A DNA stretch of 33,810 nt from Candidatus Omnitrophota bacterium (GCA_023247825.1 JAHFFR010000010.1:1-33810); one strand, 5' to 3'; counted from the first letter of the stretch, positions 17,578 to 26,218 are shown. The notes: a model not told the origin generated them from the sequence alone. Numbers and translations: made by a program.

Positions 17578-18512
17578 AGGAGTTCGGAAGAGTCGGGGTT
17601 TTAATGGGCGGGCCGTCCTCAGAGCGCCAGATTTCTTTAAAGAGCGGCAAGGCAGTTTTTTCCGCGCTCCTTGATTCGGGGGTCGATGCCGTGAGCATTG
17701 ATATTATAACCGATGATGAAGAAGAAAATATCCGGTTACTTAAAGATAAAAACTTAGATTGCGCATTTATTGCCCTGCATGGACGGTTTGGCGAAGATGG
17801 GGCAATCCAGGAGATTTTGGAAAAAATAAATTTACCTTATACCGCTTCGGGAGTTTGCGCAAGCCGCCTGGCCATGGATAAAATCGGCTCGCTAAAAATA
17901 TTTAAGCAAGGCGGGTTATCTGTGCCTGAGTCCCAATTTTTAGAAAAATCAGCTTATAAAAGTTCAAAGGTTTTTAAAAATGAATTAGGCCTGCCTTTAG
18001 TAGTTAAACCTGCTAACCATGGCTCAAGTATCGGGCTTTCACTTGTGGAACACGAAAAAGAAATACCCGCGGCCATTGACCTGGCTTTTAAATTTGACCA
18101 AAACATAGTCATCGAAGAGTATGTGTATGGAAGGGAGCTTACAGTCGGGGTCCTGGATAAGGAGGCTTTACCGGTAATCGAAATTATACCTAAAAAAAAG
18201 TTTTTTGATTTTGAGGCTAAATATCAGGCGGGTTTGACGGATTATATTGTGCCGGCTGTCTTAGAGGATAATATTGCTAAAAAAGTTCAAAATGCAGCTC
18301 TAGAAGCGCATAAACTTCTAGGTTGTTCGGGATGCTCGCGCACAGACATTATATTAAGCAAGGATGGCCTGCCTTATGTTTTAGAGGTTAACACTATCCC
18401 GGGAATGACTGCTACCAGCCTCCTGCCTAAAGCTGCCAGGGTGGCCGGGATTGATTTTAACCGGCTTTGCCTTAAACTATTGGAATTAGCGTATGAGAAA
18501 GCCAAAGTATAA
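17568..18512 (+). CDS. ddl: D-alanine--D-alanine ligase
   Basis: MGGPSSERQISLKSG, ALHGRFGEDGAIQ, KPANHGSSIGLSL, KYQAGLTDYIVPA, EVNTIPGMTATSL. Confidence 0.95.
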   Translation: MEIKEFGRVGVLMGGPSSERQISLKSGKAVFSALLDSGVDAVSIDIITDDEEENIRLLKDKNLDCAFIALHGRFGEDGAIQEILEKINLPYTASGVCASRLAMDKIGSLKIFKQGGLSVPESQFLEKSAYKSSKVFKNELGLPLVVKPANHGSSIGLSLVEHEKEIPAAIDLAFKFDQNIVIEEYVYGRELTVGVLDKEALPVIEIIPKKKFFDFEAKYQAGLTDYIVPAVLEDNIAKKVQNAALEAHKLLGCSGCSRTDIILSKDGLPYVLEVNTIPGMTATSLLPKAARVAGIDFNRLCLKLLELAYEKAKV

Positions 18513-19281
18513 CAGGCCGGTAAAATTATTTATTTTTCTAGCCGTAATTTTGCTTGCTATCTTTTTATTAATAGGATATATTTGGACAGTATTAACTACC
18601 TCGGATTTTTTTAACGTTAAGCAGGTTATCGTAAGGAATTTTGATGCCCCGTTTGATTATCTAAAGGGAAGAAATATATTCAGCCTGGATTTAGGCAGCC
18701 AATCCCGCAGGGTATTTTCGAATTACCCGGATTGCCGTTTGGTGAGATTTTCCAGGATACTTCCCGATTGTATCGTAGTAGATTTTTTAAAAAGGCAGCC
18801 GGTTGCCTTGGTTAAATTCTATAAGAATTTTGCGGTAGATGAGCAGGGAATATTATTTTATCCGTCCGCGCCTCTTGAGGAAGCAGGCCTGCCGGTAATT
18901 TACGGTCTTGAGACAAAGATATTCGCTCCAAAACCGGGGATAAAATATAAGCGGCCTGAGCTGGATTTAGCTTTAAATATTATTAAGGAGATCAAAGCCA
19001 ATAAATCTTTTCAGGGCTTCACTTTAAAGAGAATTGATCTGGCAAGCCTGCAGAGCGCAGGATTTTTTATTCTTTTGCCGAAACAAATTATAAATTATAC
19101 TTTACCTTATCCTCAAGGAGAATGGATCGGTTTTGAAGTGCGTATCGGGGAAGGCAATATCAGGCAAAAGATTATGATTTTAGGCGGCCTGGCCATACAG
19201 GCGCGTAAAGATTGGGGTAATATAAAATATATTGACCTTAGGTTCAAGGAGCCGTTAATTAAATTAAACAATGTTAAATAA
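18493..19281 (+). CDS. ftsQ: FtsQ/DivIB-like cell division protein (POTRA domain)
   Basis: N-terminal TM, then FFNVKQVIVRNF and RILPDCIVVDFLKRQPVALVKF (POTRA-like); located between ddl and ftsA. Confidence 0.8.
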   Translation: MRKPKYNRPVKLFIFLAVILLAIFLLIGYIWTVLTTSDFFNVKQVIVRNFDAPFDYLKGRNIFSLDLGSQSRRVFSNYPDCRLVRFSRILPDCIVVDFLKRQPVALVKFYKNFAVDEQGILFYPSAPLEEAGLPVIYGLETKIFAPKPGIKYKRPELDLALNIIKEIKANKSFQGFTLKRIDLASLQSAGFFILLPKQIINYTLPYPQGEWIGFEVRIGEGNIRQKIMILGGLAIQARKDWGNIKYIDLRFKEPLIKLNNVK

Positions 19282-20527
19282 CAGCTATATTTGCGCAGTA
19301 GACATAGGTTCGAATAAAATAGCAGCTTGCCTTGTGTCAATAAGGAAAAACCGGATTGAGGATATCTTCTTTGAAGTTGCCCCGTCCCGCGGAGTAAAAG
19401 TTGGAGTAATCGTTGATGCTACGGAGCTGGTTATTTGCCTTACTAAAATTATAAAAAGCTTAAAGGCTAAATCCGGCTTAAGAATAAAGTTTATCCATAC
19501 TAATTTTTCGGGAAAGGATATTTCTACTAAACACAGCCATGCGATTATCCCGCTTGCCGAACGCGGCAATAAAGTGGTTACCTTAACCGATATTGCCAGT
19601 GCCAATGAACAGGCGCGTATCCTGGGCTCAAGTTTGGAGGATGAGATAATCCATGTAATTCCATCCAGTTATTCCATTGATTCCAAAAGTAATGTTATTA
19701 ACCCTGTCGGCCTATACAGCCATAAGTTAGAGGTTGACTTATATTTAATCTGCGCCCGGCTTGCTTCTTTGCAGAGTTTAAGCCGGGTTATAAGCCAGGC
19801 TGGGTATGAAATCAGGAATCTTTCTTTTTCCGGGCTGGCAACGAGTAAGGCAGTATTTGGCAGCGAAGAAAAACGCGGCATCAGCGTCTTTTGTGATATA
19901 GGAAGCGATGTAACCGAGCTGCTTACATTTAAAGGCGGGCTCCTGCAGAATATCCAGATTTTGCCTGTTGGCGGCAATAGCATGACGCAGCAGCTTTCTG
20001 ACGGCTTAAAAATTAATTTTGAGCTGGCAGAGGATATCAAGCGCTCTTACGGGGTTATCGGCGGCGCTGATAATATTGGCGAGGAGAAAGAGATTTTAGT
20101 TAAAAAAGATGAATTCTATAAGCCGATAAAACAGCGCCAAGTTGCCCAGATGGTCACTTCTTCCAGCCGCCTAATCTGCTCGCAAATTAAGGAAGTCGTG
20201 GAGAATAAGACAGCGCTTCATGAAATTGGCCATTTTATCATGGCCGGCAAAACCCTCCTGACCGATGGGCTTATTGAAATGATGGAGGGAGTAATCGGCA
20301 TTCCGGTTGCAATCGGGCGGATTAAGAACCCGGAGATTGCTCCTATAGTTAAAGAAAATAGCGATCTATCCGGCCAAAAATATTTAACATATTTGACTTG
20401 CCTGGGGATGATCTGCGAAGACCTGGAGAATAAAACCGTCGCAAGTTCAAATCTGGTTAAACCTGCCAAAAATCTGCTGATTAAAGCAATAAACCGCTTC
20501 AAAGAAGCCTACCAGGAATATTTTTAA
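19271..20527 (+). CDS. ftsA: FtsA-like cell division ATPase, divergent nucleotide-binding motifs
   Basis: AVDIGSNKIAACLVSI; PVGGNSMTQQLSDGLKINFELAEDIKRSYG; basic/amphipathic C-terminal segment LLIKAINRFKEAYQEYF; dcw position after ftsQ. Confidence 0.85.
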   Translation: MLNNSYICAVDIGSNKIAACLVSIRKNRIEDIFFEVAPSRGVKVGVIVDATELVICLTKIIKSLKAKSGLRIKFIHTNFSGKDISTKHSHAIIPLAERGNKVVTLTDIASANEQARILGSSLEDEIIHVIPSSYSIDSKSNVINPVGLYSHKLEVDLYLICARLASLQSLSRVISQAGYEIRNLSFSGLATSKAVFGSEEKRGISVFCDIGSDVTELLTFKGGLLQNIQILPVGGNSMTQQLSDGLKINFELAEDIKRSYGVIGGADNIGEEKEILVKKDEFYKPIKQRQVAQMVTSSSRLICSQIKEVVENKTALHEIGHFIMAGKTLLTDGLIEMMEGVIGIPVAIGRIKNPEIAPIVKENSDLSGQKYLTYLTCLGMICEDLENKTVASSNLVKPAKNLLIKAINRFKEAYQEYF

Positions 20528-20533
20528 TTGATA
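20521..20533 (+). repeat. Direct repeat copy 1, TTTTTAATTGATA (overlaps the ftsA stop)
   Basis: 13/13 identity with 26168-26180. Confidence 0.7.
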
Positions 20534-20556
20534 ATAACCTAGCACGATTTTTTAAT
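20528..20556 (+). promoter_or_regulatory. Candidate promoter P1 of the giant kinase gene (TTGATA-N17-TTTAAT)
   Basis: TTGATA 20528-20533, 17-bp spacer, TTTAAT 20551-20556. Confidence 0.5.
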
Positions 20557-20595
20557 GATACTCTGATAGGCATAAATCTGTTTGAAAAGAGTATC
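20557..20595. repeat. Inverted repeat GATACTCT...AGAGTATC upstream of the giant kinase gene
   Basis: Perfect 8-bp arms at 20557-20564 and 20588-20595 separated by 23 nt. Confidence 0.6.
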
Positions 20596-20609
20596 TTTGG
20601 TGGTAGAAT
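20582..20609 (+). promoter_or_regulatory. Candidate promoter P2 of the giant kinase gene (TTGAAA-N16-TGGTAGAAT, extended -10)
   Basis: TTGAAA 20582-20587, 16-bp spacer, TAGAAT 20604-20609 preceded by TGG. Confidence 0.4.
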
Positions 20610-20625
20610 ATTGGCGAGGTGTTAA

Positions 20626-23600
20626 GTGAAAAGATTCTTTTCTGATACGGAACGGATAGCCATTCCTAACTATGAGCTTACCCAAAAATTAGGGGAAAGC
20701 CCGCAAGCAATTGTTTACAAAGCCTATCATAAGAAATATCCCCAGAACCCTTTGGTTTTAAAGATACTGAAAACAGGTTACTTTTCCGAGCATCAAAGAT
20801 TACACTTCCAGCAAAAGATCGAACATCTGAAAATTTTAACCGACCCCTTGCTTATAAGGCCGCTGTCTTTTGAGGTAAGGGAGGATATCCAATTTATTGC
20901 CAGCGAGTATTTTGATGGTATTCCTCTCAACACATGGTTCCATGGACAGATTAAAATTTCCCTCAATGATTTTTTCAGTATAGCCTGCCTTTTGGCGGAG
21001 GCATTGAATAAGGTCCATCAGGGAGGGGTTATTCATGGCGGCATAAAGCCGAATAATATATTGGTCCATCCCAGAAGCCTTAATATCCGTTTAATTGATT
21101 TTATATCATCTTTAGACATAAGAGAAGTAAGCCATTTTATATTTGACCGTTATTTTGTTATGAATACGCTTGCCTATACCTCTCCCGAACAAACCGGCCG
21201 CATAAATTACAGGGTAGATTTTTCTTCCGACCTCTATTCGCTGGGTATTATTTTTTATGAATTAATCACCGGAAGGCTTCCTTTTTTCTCGCTTGACCCC
21301 TTAGAGTTAATCCATTCTCACTTAGCGGAAGAGGCAGTAGGTGTAAGCAAGCTTAATTCCGATATTCCTGAGATGCTTGGTAAAATAGTTGCCAAACTAA
21401 TTCTTAAGCAGCCTGAAAAACGCTATCAGAGCAGCGCGGGTTTGCTTGCGGATCTTGTGCACTGCAGAAATGAATATTCAAGTAAAGGCGTTATCGATGA
21501 ATTTCCCCTTGGAAGGTATGATTTTACTTACCGGGTTATTTTTGTTTCAAAAATGGTCGGCAGAGACGCAGAGGCAAAGAAAGTCCTGGAGGAATACAAT
21601 GAATCCGCCTTTTGTAATTTTCGTTCGTTGTTTATTTCCGGTTTACCGGGTATCGGAAAAACCCGCTTGATTCAAGAACTTCAAAAGCCCATTGTTGAAC
21701 GCAGGGGTTATTTTACTTCCGGAAAATTCGACCTCTATCAAAAGAATATTCCTTATAGCGCCCTTATCCAGGCCTTAAGGAACTTAATCAGGACATTCTT
21801 GACGGAGAGCGACGAACGGGTTGAGCGCTGGAAGCAGAAGATCCTCCAGAGTGTAGGCGCAAACGGCAGGACTATAACCGATGTTATCCCGGAACTCGAG
21901 GTCTTAATCGGCCCGCAGCCGCCGGTAAAACCGTTGCCTCCGATAGAATCCCGGAATCGTTTCAATGATCTTTTTGGCAAGTTTTTAACCGCTTTGGCCG
22001 GCGAGGAACATCCGCTGACTATTTTTATTGATGACCTTCAGTGGTGCGATAATGCTACCTTTGATTTCTTGGATAATGTTTACTCTAATTATAAAGAATA
22101 CAGGTGTATTTTTTTGATCGGCGCGTATCGTTATAATGAGGTAGGTTCAAACCATCCTTTGGCAAAGTTGATCCGCGACATTCAGGAGAGCAAACAGCCG
22201 CTTCAGGAAATAAGGCTAGGGCCCTTAGAGCCTAAGTATTGCCATGTGATGGTTTCTTATATCCTTGATTCCCCCCTCGGGCAAACTAAGGAGCTTTCTG
22301 ATTTTATATCAAAGCTTTCTGAAGGTAATCCTTTGTTTGTAAGTGAAATATTATCGTATCTGCATAATGAAAACCTGCTCTTCCTGGATGATAAGCGAAA
22401 TTGGAAGTGGGACTTCGAGAAGATAAGAAAATCAGATATGCCCGCTACGGTAGTCGCGCTTTTTAGTTCAAAAGTCAAGAAATTACCTTCTTCTACAGTA
22501 GAACTGCTTGAATATTGCGCGTGCATGGGGAACCGTTTTTCTCCCACCGAAGCCTCCCTAATTAAAGACCTGACTTTATTGGACGTATTTGAAATTTTGA
22601 AGCCGGCTTTAGCCCAGGGGCTGTTAATGGAGTCTAAAGACGATTTACAGTTTGTCCACGACCGCGTGCAGGAAGCGGTTTTAAGCCAGATAAGCCCCGA
22701 AAAGAGGCAGGGGATACATTGGGTAATAGGGATGCATTTATTATCTCTTGTCCCCAAGGAGGCCGATTTAGAAAGAATAGATAATATTTTTTCCGTAGCA
22801 GCTCATTTAAGCCTGGGAAGGCCCAAAGAATTAGATATGGAAAAAAGATATCAGATATCCGATATAAACTTTCATGCGGGCAATAAAGCTTTAAATGCGC
22901 TGGCTACGGAAGCGGCCAATGAATATTTCAGGTTGAGCTTGGAACTTTTATCGGATAACAGTTGGGAGGCTAGATATGAAAAGACTTTTAAGATTTATCA
23001 GAAATTAGCCAAGACCGAATTGATGTGCGGCAATTATGAAGCGTCAGAGAAGCTGCTCAATAAGCTGCTGGAGAATGCAAAAAGCGATTTAGATAAAGCA
23101 GAGGCTTTGGCTGAGCAGACTACTTCCTTTTCTTCCATAGGTAATTTTATTAAAGCAATTGAAATTGCTAATCGCGGTTTGGCCTATTTTAATAAATCTA
23201 TTCCCGATGATCCCCAGGAAGCAAACAGAAGAAGGGAGCTCCTGTTGCATGAGATTGGCTTAAGCCATGTTGATGTATGGAATGCTATTCTGAATATGCC
23301 GTTTACCCGTGAAAGAAAGAGCAAGATTGAATTAGCATTCTACAGCGAGCTTATCCCTGACTTATATATGTCCGGGCTTGTCCCTCAGCTATACCTTTCC
23401 GCAGCCCAATCTACTCAACATTGTTTGGCCGGCGGCATGGATGAGTCGGTCATTTATTCCTTTAGCATTATGGGGCTTCAATTCGGCGAACAGGAGGAAT
23501 TTGCCGAGGCGTTTAAATACGAGGATCTTGCCCGTAATTTATGCGAAAAGTATCCCAATACCTTTGGCGCTACCCGCGGTATGAATGGTATTGTATGGTG

Positions 23601-25779
23601 CAATATGCATTCAAGGAGCCATCCGGAGGAGATAGTTGATTATTGCCTGAAATCTATCCAGTGCGGTAAAAATTCAGGAGATCTTTATAACGCCGGGTTA
23701 TCCTACGGGCCGCTGATGTGGAACCTTCAGATACAGGGCACCGATTTATTCAAAATTGAGGAATACGCTTCTGAATGTTTTGAGTTTTCGAAAAAATACC
23801 ATTTGAATTTCTCTGTCCGTTTAGCGGAAGCAATGCAGGCAGGCTGGATTGAGCCGATGAAAAAGAATTATGTCCCTATTCCGATGGAGGAGAAGCTGGC
23901 GCTTTGGGAAAAAGATAACCACGTAGCTTCGGCAGGCAGCTATTTTGTGCATATGGGATTAGTGCACTATTATTTCGGCGAGTATGAAAAAGCAGAAGAT
24001 TATCTAGAGGGCGTAAAACGGTATTTGACCGGCCTGACAGACAATGTATTAAAACGGCAGTGGCATGTTTTTCTAGTGCTCAATGCTTTACGCCTGCATG
24101 AAACGGGAAGTAAATATAAAAGTAAAGATGAGTTGTTATCATACATCCGGCCTTTATTGAAAAAAATTGAGACTTGGGCCAAATTAGGCCCTTTGTTTAA
24201 ACCCTATCTTGCCTTAGTGAATGCAGAATTGGAAAGAGTTACCGGAGACAAAGGAAAGGCCCAAAATTTGTATCTCGATGCGATACTAATTGCCTCTAAA
24301 CAAAGATATGGCTTTTTAGAGGGATACCTAAACGAATGTTTGGGCGAAATCATGGAGGGAAGCACCGCTAAGATTTTATTTAGAGAAGCTTCGCGTTTGT
24401 ATAAAAAATGCCATGCGCAACGTAAGGAGATATATCTGCAGGAAAAATACCCCGAATATTTCGAGGAAGAATTGCCCAAAACTTTAGTTACTGCTGTAGA
24501 GCCGACATCGATACTCCCAAACATAGATATAAATTATTTGATGAAGTCATCTTTAATTATTCCGGCAGAGACAAGAGAAGATGCCCTTTTGAGTAAAATT
24601 ATGAATGTGGTCCTGGAGAGTTCCGGCGCGCAGCACGGGTATTTGGTTATTGAAGAGGGCGGTCATTTGATCGTCCGCGCTGAGAGCCATGTAAGCGAAA
24701 AGGACAGGGTGCGGACTACGTATGTAAAACTCGACGATTTCAAGGAGATCTGCCACGCCATTGTCCGTTATGTATATAGGACCAAAGAGATGGTGCTTTT
24801 TGGCAATGCTTCGGAAGAAGGGGAATTCAAAAATAGTGCCGAGGTTCAGGAGCTAAAGCTTAAATCGGTTCTTTGCCTTCCGGTAATTATTCAAAATAAG
24901 CTGTTAGGGATTTTATATTTGGAAAATCGATTAGCAGATTCGGTCTTTACGGCAGAGAGAACGGATATGACCCGGTTATTTACTTCCGAAGCAGCTATTT
25001 CTTTGGAAAATTTCAGATTGATAGAAAGAATGAAACAAACAGAGTCTGCGCTTCAGAAACACCGTGAGCGCCTGGAAGAGGCGTTGAAGATTAAATCGGA
25101 TTTTACCTCATTGGTCTCCCATGAATTAAGGACTCCTTTGACGGCTATCAAAGAAGGTATTGATATTGTTTTGGATGAGACATCGGGCAATCTCAACAAA
25201 GACCAGAAGGAGTTTTTAAGCCTGGCGAAAAGAAACGTTGACAGGTTGGTAAGGCTGATAAATGAAATTCTCGATTTTCAGAAATTAGAATCGGGGAAAA
25301 CGGTATTTCTGTTGCAGCCTAATGATATAAAAGAGGCTATGGAGGAGGTCCGTAATACCATTATACCTCTGGCGAGCGCAAAAGGCCTGGATTTTATCCT
25401 GGAACCCGATAAAAATTTGCCCAAGATTGAGTTTGATAAGGATAGGATTATCCAGGTTTTGACGAACTTGGCCAATAATGCCATTAAGTTTACGAAAGAA
25501 GGCCAAGTCGCGATAACTGCCTGCCGCAAAAAAGATTTTATCCAGGTTTGCGTGCGGGATACCGGCATTGGTATTAAAAAAGAGAATATTGCTAAATTGT
25601 TTCAAAAGTTTGAACAACTGGAAAGGCACGCTGAAGAAGGTGCCAGCGGCAGCGGTTTAGGCCTGGCGATTTCCAAGGAGATCATCGAAAAACACGGCGG
25701 GCATATTTGGGTGGATTCCGAATTTGGAAAAGGCTCAACATTTTGCTTTACTCTGCCCATCAAAGCAAAAGGAGCTTGA
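20626..25779 (+). CDS. 1717-aa Ser/Thr kinase-like - AAA/STAND ATPase - TPR-like - GAF - sensor histidine kinase (trifunctional kinase family, HstK-like)
   Basis: GTG start. Kinase-like N-terminus (TSPEQTGRINYRVDFSSDLYSLGIIFYELITGRLPF); Walker A GLPGIGKT and Walker B LTIFIDDLQWCD; helical repeat region; GAF (LKSVLCLPVIIQNKLLGILYLENR); HisKA SLVSHELRTPL (His codon 25120-25122); HATPase NLANNAIKF, DTGIGI, GSGLGLAIS. Confidence 0.92.
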   Translation: MKRFFSDTERIAIPNYELTQKLGESPQAIVYKAYHKKYPQNPLVLKILKTGYFSEHQRLHFQQKIEHLKILTDPLLIRPLSFEVREDIQFIASEYFDGIPLNTWFHGQIKISLNDFFSIACLLAEALNKVHQGGVIHGGIKPNNILVHPRSLNIRLIDFISSLDIREVSHFIFDRYFVMNTLAYTSPEQTGRINYRVDFSSDLYSLGIIFYELITGRLPFFSLDPLELIHSHLAEEAVGVSKLNSDIPEMLGKIVAKLILKQPEKRYQSSAGLLADLVHCRNEYSSKGVIDEFPLGRYDFTYRVIFVSKMVGRDAEAKKVLEEYNESAFCNFRSLFISGLPGIGKTRLIQELQKPIVERRGYFTSGKFDLYQKNIPYSALIQALRNLIRTFLTESDERVERWKQKILQSVGANGRTITDVIPELEVLIGPQPPVKPLPPIESRNRFNDLFGKFLTALAGEEHPLTIFIDDLQWCDNATFDFLDNVYSNYKEYRCIFLIGAYRYNEVGSNHPLAKLIRDIQESKQPLQEIRLGPLEPKYCHVMVSYILDSPLGQTKELSDFISKLSEGNPLFVSEILSYLHNENLLFLDDKRNWKWDFEKIRKSDMPATVVALFSSKVKKLPSSTVELLEYCACMGNRFSPTEASLIKDLTLLDVFEILKPALAQGLLMESKDDLQFVHDRVQEAVLSQISPEKRQGIHWVIGMHLLSLVPKEADLERIDNIFSVAAHLSLGRPKELDMEKRYQISDINFHAGNKALNALATEAANEYFRLSLELLSDNSWEARYEKTFKIYQKLAKTELMCGNYEASEKLLNKLLENAKSDLDKAEALAEQTTSFSSIGNFIKAIEIANRGLAYFNKSIPDDPQEANRRRELLLHEIGLSHVDVWNAILNMPFTRERKSKIELAFYSELIPDLYMSGLVPQLYLSAAQSTQHCLAGGMDESVIYSFSIMGLQFGEQEEFAEAFKYEDLARNLCEKYPNTFGATRGMNGIVWCNMHSRSHPEEIVDYCLKSIQCGKNSGDLYNAGLSYGPLMWNLQIQGTDLFKIEEYASECFEFSKKYHLNFSVRLAEAMQAGWIEPMKKNYVPIPMEEKLALWEKDNHVASAGSYFVHMGLVHYYFGEYEKAEDYLEGVKRYLTGLTDNVLKRQWHVFLVLNALRLHETGSKYKSKDELLSYIRPLLKKIETWAKLGPLFKPYLALVNAELERVTGDKGKAQNLYLDAILIASKQRYGFLEGYLNECLGEIMEGSTAKILFREASRLYKKCHAQRKEIYLQEKYPEYFEEELPKTLVTAVEPTSILPNIDINYLMKSSLIIPAETREDALLSKIMNVVLESSGAQHGYLVIEEGGHLIVRAESHVSEKDRVRTTYVKLDDFKEICHAIVRYVYRTKEMVLFGNASEEGEFKNSAEVQELKLKSVLCLPVIIQNKLLGILYLENRLADSVFTAERTDMTRLFTSEAAISLENFRLIERMKQTESALQKHRERLEEALKIKSDFTSLVSHELRTPLTAIKEGIDIVLDETSGNLNKDQKEFLSLAKRNVDRLVRLINEILDFQKLESGKTVFLLQPNDIKEAMEEVRNTIIPLASAKGLDFILEPDKNLPKIEFDKDRIIQVLTNLANNAIKFTKEGQVAITACRKKDFIQVCVRDTGIGIKKENIAKLFQKFEQLERHAEEGASGSGLGLAISKEIIEKHGGHIWVDSEFGKGSTFCFTLPIKAKGA

Positions 25780-25780
25780 T

Positions 25781-26146
25781 TTGGCGAAGGTAATCCTTAT
25801 TGCAGACGATGAGCCTGATCTTGTTAAAGTTACGGCATTTAGATTAAGAAAAGAAGGCTATGAAATCGTAGTAGTCGTCAATGGCCAGGAGGTGCTGGAT
25901 TTTTTAAACAAGAAAGCCCCCGACTTAATACTATTAGATGTGCTCTTGCCTTTGGTTAATGGTTACGAGGTGTGCCAGCGGATCAAATCCGACGCAAGGC
26001 TAAGGCACATACCGGTTATTATAATCACCGCTTGTAATATCCGCGATGTTTTAAATAAAGTGGAAGAAATTGGAGCCGACGATTGCCTGTATAAGCCGTT
26101 TGAATCCGAAGAGTTATTGAAAAAGATAAGAAGATTGATAGGATAA
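25781..26146 (+). CDS. Single-domain (CheY-like) response regulator
   Basis: ILIADDEPDL, DLILLDVLLPLVNGYEVC, VIIITAC, LYKPF. The ORF track starts at 25724, but TTG 25781 with SD AAAAGGAG at 25767-25774 fits better. No output domain. Confidence 0.85.
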   Translation: MAKVILIADDEPDLVKVTAFRLRKEGYEIVVVVNGQEVLDFLNKKAPDLILLDVLLPLVNGYEVCQRIKSDARLRHIPVIIITACNIRDVLNKVEEIGADDCLYKPFESEELLKKIRRLIG

Positions 26147-26167
26147 AACCGGCACGAACAAATCCCC

Positions 26168-26180
26168 TTTTTAATTGATA
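26168..26180 (+). repeat. Direct repeat copy 2, TTTTTAATTGATA (upstream of yggS)
   Basis: 13/13 identity with 20521-20533. Confidence 0.7.
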
Positions 26181-26203
26181 CCCGCAGGTTAAAAGTGTAT
26201 AAT
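26175..26203 (+). promoter_or_regulatory. Candidate promoter of yggS-proC (TTGATA-N17-TATAAT)
   Basis: TTGATA 26175-26180, 17-bp spacer, perfect TATAAT 26198-26203, 15 nt before the yggS ATG. Confidence 0.7.
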
Positions 26204-26218
26204 AATATGATCTAATCG

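Noticed and set aside
20626-25779. The multi-domain kinase/ATPase/GAF/HK architecture as itself a novel system
   Set aside because: This architecture matches a known family of trifunctional Ser/Thr kinase-ATPase-histidine kinases (HstK-like, abundant for example in cyanobacteria). Only the genomic position and degenerate kinase motifs are unusual here.
26147-26190. Possible terminator after the response regulator (AACC...GGTT pairing)
   Set aside because: Only a 4-bp match with a long loop and no stable stem; not supportable as an intrinsic terminator.
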